Below, in pieces: positions 15,068 through 17,579 of a DNA stretch of 17,579 bases. Location: assembly GCA_900547595.1 (NCBI GenBank), contig URHE01000040.1, positions 1 through 17,579 of the forward strand, given 5' to 3'. The stretch comes from an uncultured Desulfovibrio sp. (GTDB lineage: Bacteria > Desulfobacterota > Desulfovibrionia > Desulfovibrionales > Desulfovibrionaceae). Below the pieces are notes generated by a model, which made no database searches, was not told the DNA's origin, and saw only the letters and a list, made by a program, of their open reading frames with translations. Position 1 is the first letter of the stretch; the number at the start of each line of letters is the position of its first letter. Both the position numbers and the translations under genes were made by a program.

Positions 15068-16258
15068 TTATATCCCGTCCTGTGCCGCCCTGGCGAAGCC
15101 CGGCGCCGCGTTGCGGATGACGCTCTCCTCCACGCAGAAGGCCAGGCGGAAGTGGCCCGGCCAGCCGAAGCCCGAGCCCGGCACCGCCAGAACGCGTTCT
15201 TCCATGAGCCGGTTGACAAAGGCCACATCGTCGCCGCCCGGCGCCTTGGGGAAGAAATAGAACGCGCCGCGCGGCATGACGAACGCATAGCCCGCTTCCG
15301 TCAGCACCTGGGCCATGGCAGCGCGCCGGGCGGCGTAGATGGAGCGGTCCACCGAGCTGCCAAGGGCCGCGGCCATGATGTGCTGGCCGATGACCGGCGG
15401 ATTGACAAAGCCGAGGATGCGGTTGGTGAACGTGAGCGCGGCCATGAGTTCGGCCTTTTCGGGCATTTGCGGCGCCAGCGCCACATAGCCCACGCGTTCG
15501 CCGGGCAGGGAGAGGTTCTTGGAAAGCGAGCTTACGGCCACGGCATACGGATAGAGCGGCAGCACCGAGGGCACCTCGGCCCCGTCATAGGCCAGAAAGC
15601 GGTAGGGCTCGTCCGCCAGGAGCCAGATGGGGCGCCCGTATTGCTGGCTCTTGTTTTCCAGGAGGCGCGCCAGGGCCGTGAGGTCGGAGCGGCTGTAGAC
15701 GGCGCCCGTGGGGTTGTGCGGCGAGTTGATGAGCACCACGCGCGTCTTTGCGTCAATGGCCTGTTCCAGAGCCGCGAGATCGGGCGCGAAGTTTTCCGCC
15801 CGGCTGGGCACGGGCGCCAGCTCGCCGCCGTGATTGGCCACATAGAAGCCGTATTCCACAAAATAGGGGGCAAAGGTGAGCACGCGCTCGCCCGGGTCAA
15901 GCACGGCACGCAGGAAGGCATTCAGCCCTCCGGCCGCGCCGCAGGTGAGGATGACATCCTCTATGCCGAGCTTCACGCCCTGCTCGGCGGAAAGATGGGC
16001 GGCCAGCCGCTCCCGCAGCCACGGGAAACCGCCGTTGGGCATGTAGCCAAAGGCGAAGGGCTCCCCGGCTTTGGCGGCAAAGGCGGCAAGCCCCTCTCCC
16101 ACGGCGGCCGGCGCGGGCAGATCGGGATTGCCCAGGCTGAAATCGTAGACGTTTTCCGCGCCATATCTGGCCTTGAGCTGGGTGCCGGCCTCGAACATCC
16201 TGCGGATCCAGGAGGCATTGCCCAGATGGGCGGAGATGTTTTTTGCGAGAATGGACAT
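15068..16258 (-). CDS. PLP-dependent class I/II aminotransferase
   Basis: The 396-residue protein has the fold type I aminotransferase motifs: SLGNPDLPAP near the N-terminus, NSPHNPTG (N182), ADEPYR (D216, Y219), the Schiff-base lysine K247 in SSLSKNLSLPGERVGY and a C-terminal RLAF with the substrate-carboxylate arginine. It exchanges amino groups between an amino acid and a 2-oxoacid; the sequence does not fix the substrate, with aspartate or alanine the likeliest. The ATG at 16258 has GGAG 6 bases upstream; the frame extends 96 codons further but crosses the divergent promoter region and has no support. It is upstream of the glycosyltransferase pair on the same strand with a short gap, so transcription may run on into them. 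Confidence 0.92.
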   Translation of the reverse strand: MSILAKNISAHLGNASWIRRMFEAGTQLKARYGAENVYDFSLGNPDLPAPAAVGEGLAAFAAKAGEPFAFGYMPNGGFPWLRERLAAHLSAEQGVKLGIEDVILTCGAAGGLNAFLRAVLDPGERVLTFAPYFVEYGFYVANHGGELAPVPSRAENFAPDLAALEQAIDAKTRVVLINSPHNPTGAVYSRSDLTALARLLENKSQQYGRPIWLLADEPYRFLAYDGAEVPSVLPLYPYAVAVSSLSKNLSLPGERVGYVALAPQMPEKAELMAALTFTNRILGFVNPPVIGQHIMAAALGSSVDRSIYAARRAAMAQVLTEAGYAFVMPRGAFYFFPKAPGGDDVAFVNRLMEERVLAVPGSGFGWPGHFRLAFCVEESVIRNAAPGFARAAQDGI

Positions 16259-16274
16259 GCGAAACTCCGGATGA

Positions 16275-16303
16275 TTGTCTTTGATGGGAAAATCAAATAT
16301 AAT
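16275..16303 (+). promoter_or_regulatory. Sigma-70 promoter of the lipoprotein gene in a divergent intergenic region
   Basis: TTGTCT (16275-16280, 4/6) and a perfect TATAAT (16298-16303) are 17 bases apart on the plus strand. Transcription would start near 16310, about 67 bases before the ATG at 16377. The minus strand of the same AT-rich spot (TATATT) may serve the aminotransferase gene. Confidence 0.55.
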
Positions 16304-16376
16304 CCCGAACAGCCTTGGAATGCAATCATCACGCCCTGTGGCGCCCGCCTGGGAACCGCGCGGCATGGAGGACGAT

Positions 16377-16805
16377 ATGAAACTGCTGTATCCCGCGCGC
16401 GCGCTGATGCTGCCGCTCCTTTTCGCGGCGCTGCTTCTCGCGGCCTGCGCGGCCAGGGAGGAGGACGGCAGCCGCGAGGAGGGGATGACCCTCAGCGTGG
16501 ATGTGCGTGAAGTGCACCGTTGCTCGCGCATTTCGCCGGAGATCACGGTGGCCTATGCGCCCAGAGGGACGAAATTCTACGATGTGCGGCTCATCGAGTA
16601 CGGCGAGGAAGAGCGGTTCTTCGGCGGCGGCACCTGGGTCGAGGACGGCAGCGGCGTCATCCCGGAAGGCGCGCTGACCCGCCATTACCGCGGCCCCTGC
16701 CCGCCCGGCGGCACGAGCAGGGAATATGCCTATGTGGTCTCGGCCATGGAGAGCGAAACCTCCCAGCCGCTGGCCGTGCGCCTGTACCGCTTCACGCAGG
16801 AGTAG
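16377..16805 (+). CDS. Small lipoprotein with a PEBP-like sequence pattern
   Basis: The 142-residue product begins with a lipoprotein signal peptide: basic N-region, hydrophobic core and lipobox LLAAC with the lipidated C24. The mature part has SPEITVAYAPRGTKFYDVRLIEY early and IPEGALTRHYRGPCPPGG followed by EYAYVVSAM later. Order and spacing resemble YbhB/PEBP proteins (SPpl near the start; GPCPPxG with a following aromatic strand), but the usual ligand-pocket His and Asp residues are not clear. I read it as a short divergent relative, with no function assigned. The start ATG at 16377 is supported by GGAGG 5-6 bases upstream; the ATG at 16365 and earlier ones lack this. It is divergent from the aminotransferase gene. 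Confidence 0.75.
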   Translation: MKLLYPARALMLPLLFAALLLAACAAREEDGSREEGMTLSVDVREVHRCSRISPEITVAYAPRGTKFYDVRLIEYGEEERFFGGGTWVEDGSGVIPEGALTRHYRGPCPPGGTSREYAYVVSAMESETSQPLAVRLYRFTQE

Positions 16806-16864
16806 GCGCGGGGCGCATCGCCGTTTGCCGCAGGCCCAGCGGCTTCGGGGCGGTGAAAAAATGC

Positions 16865-16893
16865 TTGCCAATTCCGCGCCGGAAGCATATGAA
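16865..16893 (+). promoter_or_regulatory. Promoter of tRNA-Phe
   Basis: TTGCCA (16865-16870, 5/6) and TATGAA (16888-16893, 4/6) are 17 bases apart and end 13 bases before the mature tRNA. Confidence 0.5.
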
Positions 16894-16906
16894 TGCCTTC
16901 ACGCGG

Positions 16907-16982
16907 GCCGAGGTAGCTCAGTTGGTAGAGCAGGGGACTGAAAATCCCCGTGTCGGCAGTTCAATTCTGTCCCTCGGCACCA
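16907..16982 (+). tRNA. tRNA-Phe (anticodon GAA)
   Basis: The 76-base cloverleaf includes an encoded CCA. The acceptor stem is GCCGAGG with CCTCGGC, discriminator A at 16979 and CCA at 16980-16982. The D arm is GCTC-AGTTGGTA-GAGC. The anticodon arm is GGGGA-CTGAAAA-TCCCC, with GAA at 16940-16942. The variable loop is GTGTC, and the T arm is GGCAG-TTCAATT-CTGTC with one G-U pair. Confidence 0.97.
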
Positions 16983-16998
16983 TATTTGAATCCCACAC

Positions 16999-17031
16999 AG
17001 CCCCGCAAGGCCGCAAAAGCCTTGCGGGGCT
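16999..17031 (+). terminator. Terminator of tRNA-Phe
   Basis: A perfect 13-bp stem (AGCCCCGCAAGGC at 16999-17011, GCCTTGCGGGGCT at 17019-17031) closes a 7-base loop, 17 bases after the CCA. The following TCGTT is only weakly T-rich. Confidence 0.75.
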
Positions 17032-17183
17032 TCGTTGCTGCGGGAAAGGCAAATTCCGGCATTGCGCCGGGCCGCTGCCCGTCCGGAGCGGAGGGGAGTT
17101 CCCGTTGCCTGCGCTTCCCGTCTGGCGCGCAGCATGGCAGTTCCTGAGCGGCGCAACGTCCGGAAACGCCGCGCCTGTCGTGG

Positions 17184-17474
17184 TCAGCGGGTTCCGCCGC
17201 AACAGCAGCCACCCCCCGGACCGGAAACAGCGGGCTCCGCGGCGCCCTCGATCCAGGCCGCGACTTCCTCCCTGCGCGGCACGCGCCCCGCGGCCTTCAC
17301 GACCCCGTCAATGACGACAGCCGGCGTGGACAGCACGCCTGCCGCCATCATTTCCCTGAGGTCGGAGACTTTTTGCACGCTGATGCCGCCGCCCCTGGCG
17401 GCGACCACCTCCCGGACAACTGCTTCGGTTTCCGCGCATCTGGCGCAGCCGGGGCCGAATATCCTGATCTCCAT
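17184..17474 (-). CDS. Small thioredoxin-fold redox protein with a Cys-rich tail
   Basis: The 96-residue protein resembles the MTH895/TM0996 'redox-active disulfide protein 2' family. It has IFGPGCARCAETE with a CxxC near the N-terminus (C10, C13) and the cis-proline loop STPAVVIDGVVKAAGRVP typical of the thioredoxin fold. A helix at PRREEVAAWIEGA follows, then an unusual tail GGGCCCGG. Family members act as cytoplasmic thiol-disulfide partners and often sit beside permease or ArsR-type regulator genes; the neighbour on that side is outside the window. The ATG at 17474 has an AGGGAAG-like site about 8 bases upstream. The three consecutive cysteines at the end suggest metal or metalloid binding, which is inference. 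Confidence 0.82.
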   Translation of the reverse strand: MEIRIFGPGCARCAETEAVVREVVAARGGGISVQKVSDLREMMAAGVLSTPAVVIDGVVKAAGRVPRREEVAAWIEGAAEPAVSGPGGGCCCGGTR

Positions 17475-17562
17475 ATCCGCTTCCCTCGTGGTTAGAGTGT
17501 TTTCGCAATGAAATTGCGGAACGTTCTGGCGGCTGCGGGAGCAGACGCCCGCGCCGGAATAA

Positions 17563-17577
17563 GGCGGAAAACCACGC
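17563..17577. repeat. Second copy of a 15-base motif, cut by the window edge
   Basis: GGCGGAAAACCACGC here is identical to 9914-9928, the left arm and loop of the palindrome at 9912-9939. The pairing arm would lie outside the window, so whether this is also a hairpin is unknown. Confidence 0.4.
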
Positions 17578-17579
17578 TT

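Noticed and set aside
16907..16982. tRNA-Phe as an integration site of a genomic island
   Set aside because: No duplicated tRNA 3' end and no integrase gene are visible in the window; a neighbour past the right edge cannot be judged.

Overview
The window is mostly GC-rich, densely coded DNA from a Gram-negative bacterium with flagella and an envelope glycosylation module. The gene set is rimO next to glmS, a PpiD-type chaperone, a VKOR-thioredoxin fusion, a flagellar hook protein behind a sigma-54 promoter, and a transpeptidase-like protein with NTF2-like repeats. Together these fit a sulfate-reducing Desulfovibrio-type organism. That assignment is an inference from gene content and composition, not from a marker gene.

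Layout. Bases 1-1586 (+) hold the C-terminal part of a probable L,D-transpeptidase with two NTF2-like domains, then a membrane-anchored coiled-coil protein of unknown function. Bases about 1601-2446 form an AT-rich island with one orphan gene (-) that has its own sigma-70 promoter and terminator. Bases 2447-6285 (-) are a compact operon, glmS, then a papain-fold cysteine peptidase candidate, then rimO. Upstream of it lie ppiD (6464-8383, -) and a VKOR-thioredoxin disulfide-forming protein (8560-9630, -). After a 390-base gap containing a strong palindrome comes a flgE-type hook gene (10021-11538, -), preceded by a near-consensus -24/-12 sigma-54 promoter. Next come, all on the minus strand, an exported rhodanese, a GtrB-like polyprenol-phosphate glycosyltransferase, a GtrC-like GT-C membrane glycosyltransferase and a class I/II aminotransferase. 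The right end has a small lipoprotein (+), tRNA-Phe(GAA) with a terminator, and a small thioredoxin-fold protein (-).

The most striking feature is a perfect (GA)24 dinucleotide tract, read on the minus strand, at the 5' end of the GtrC-like gene. The start codons just upstream of the tract (ATG at 15030, GTG at 15003) are out of frame with the glycosyltransferase in this sequence. Loss of one GA unit or gain of two would join them into one reading frame of about 619-628 codons. This has the architecture of an ON/OFF contingency (phase-variation) switch for surface-glycan modification, and the present sequence looks like an OFF state.

The two glycosyltransferase genes overlap or nearly touch and are much more AT-rich in parts than their neighbours, as expected for a transferred surface-modification cassette. 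No GtrA-type flippase gene is visible in the window.
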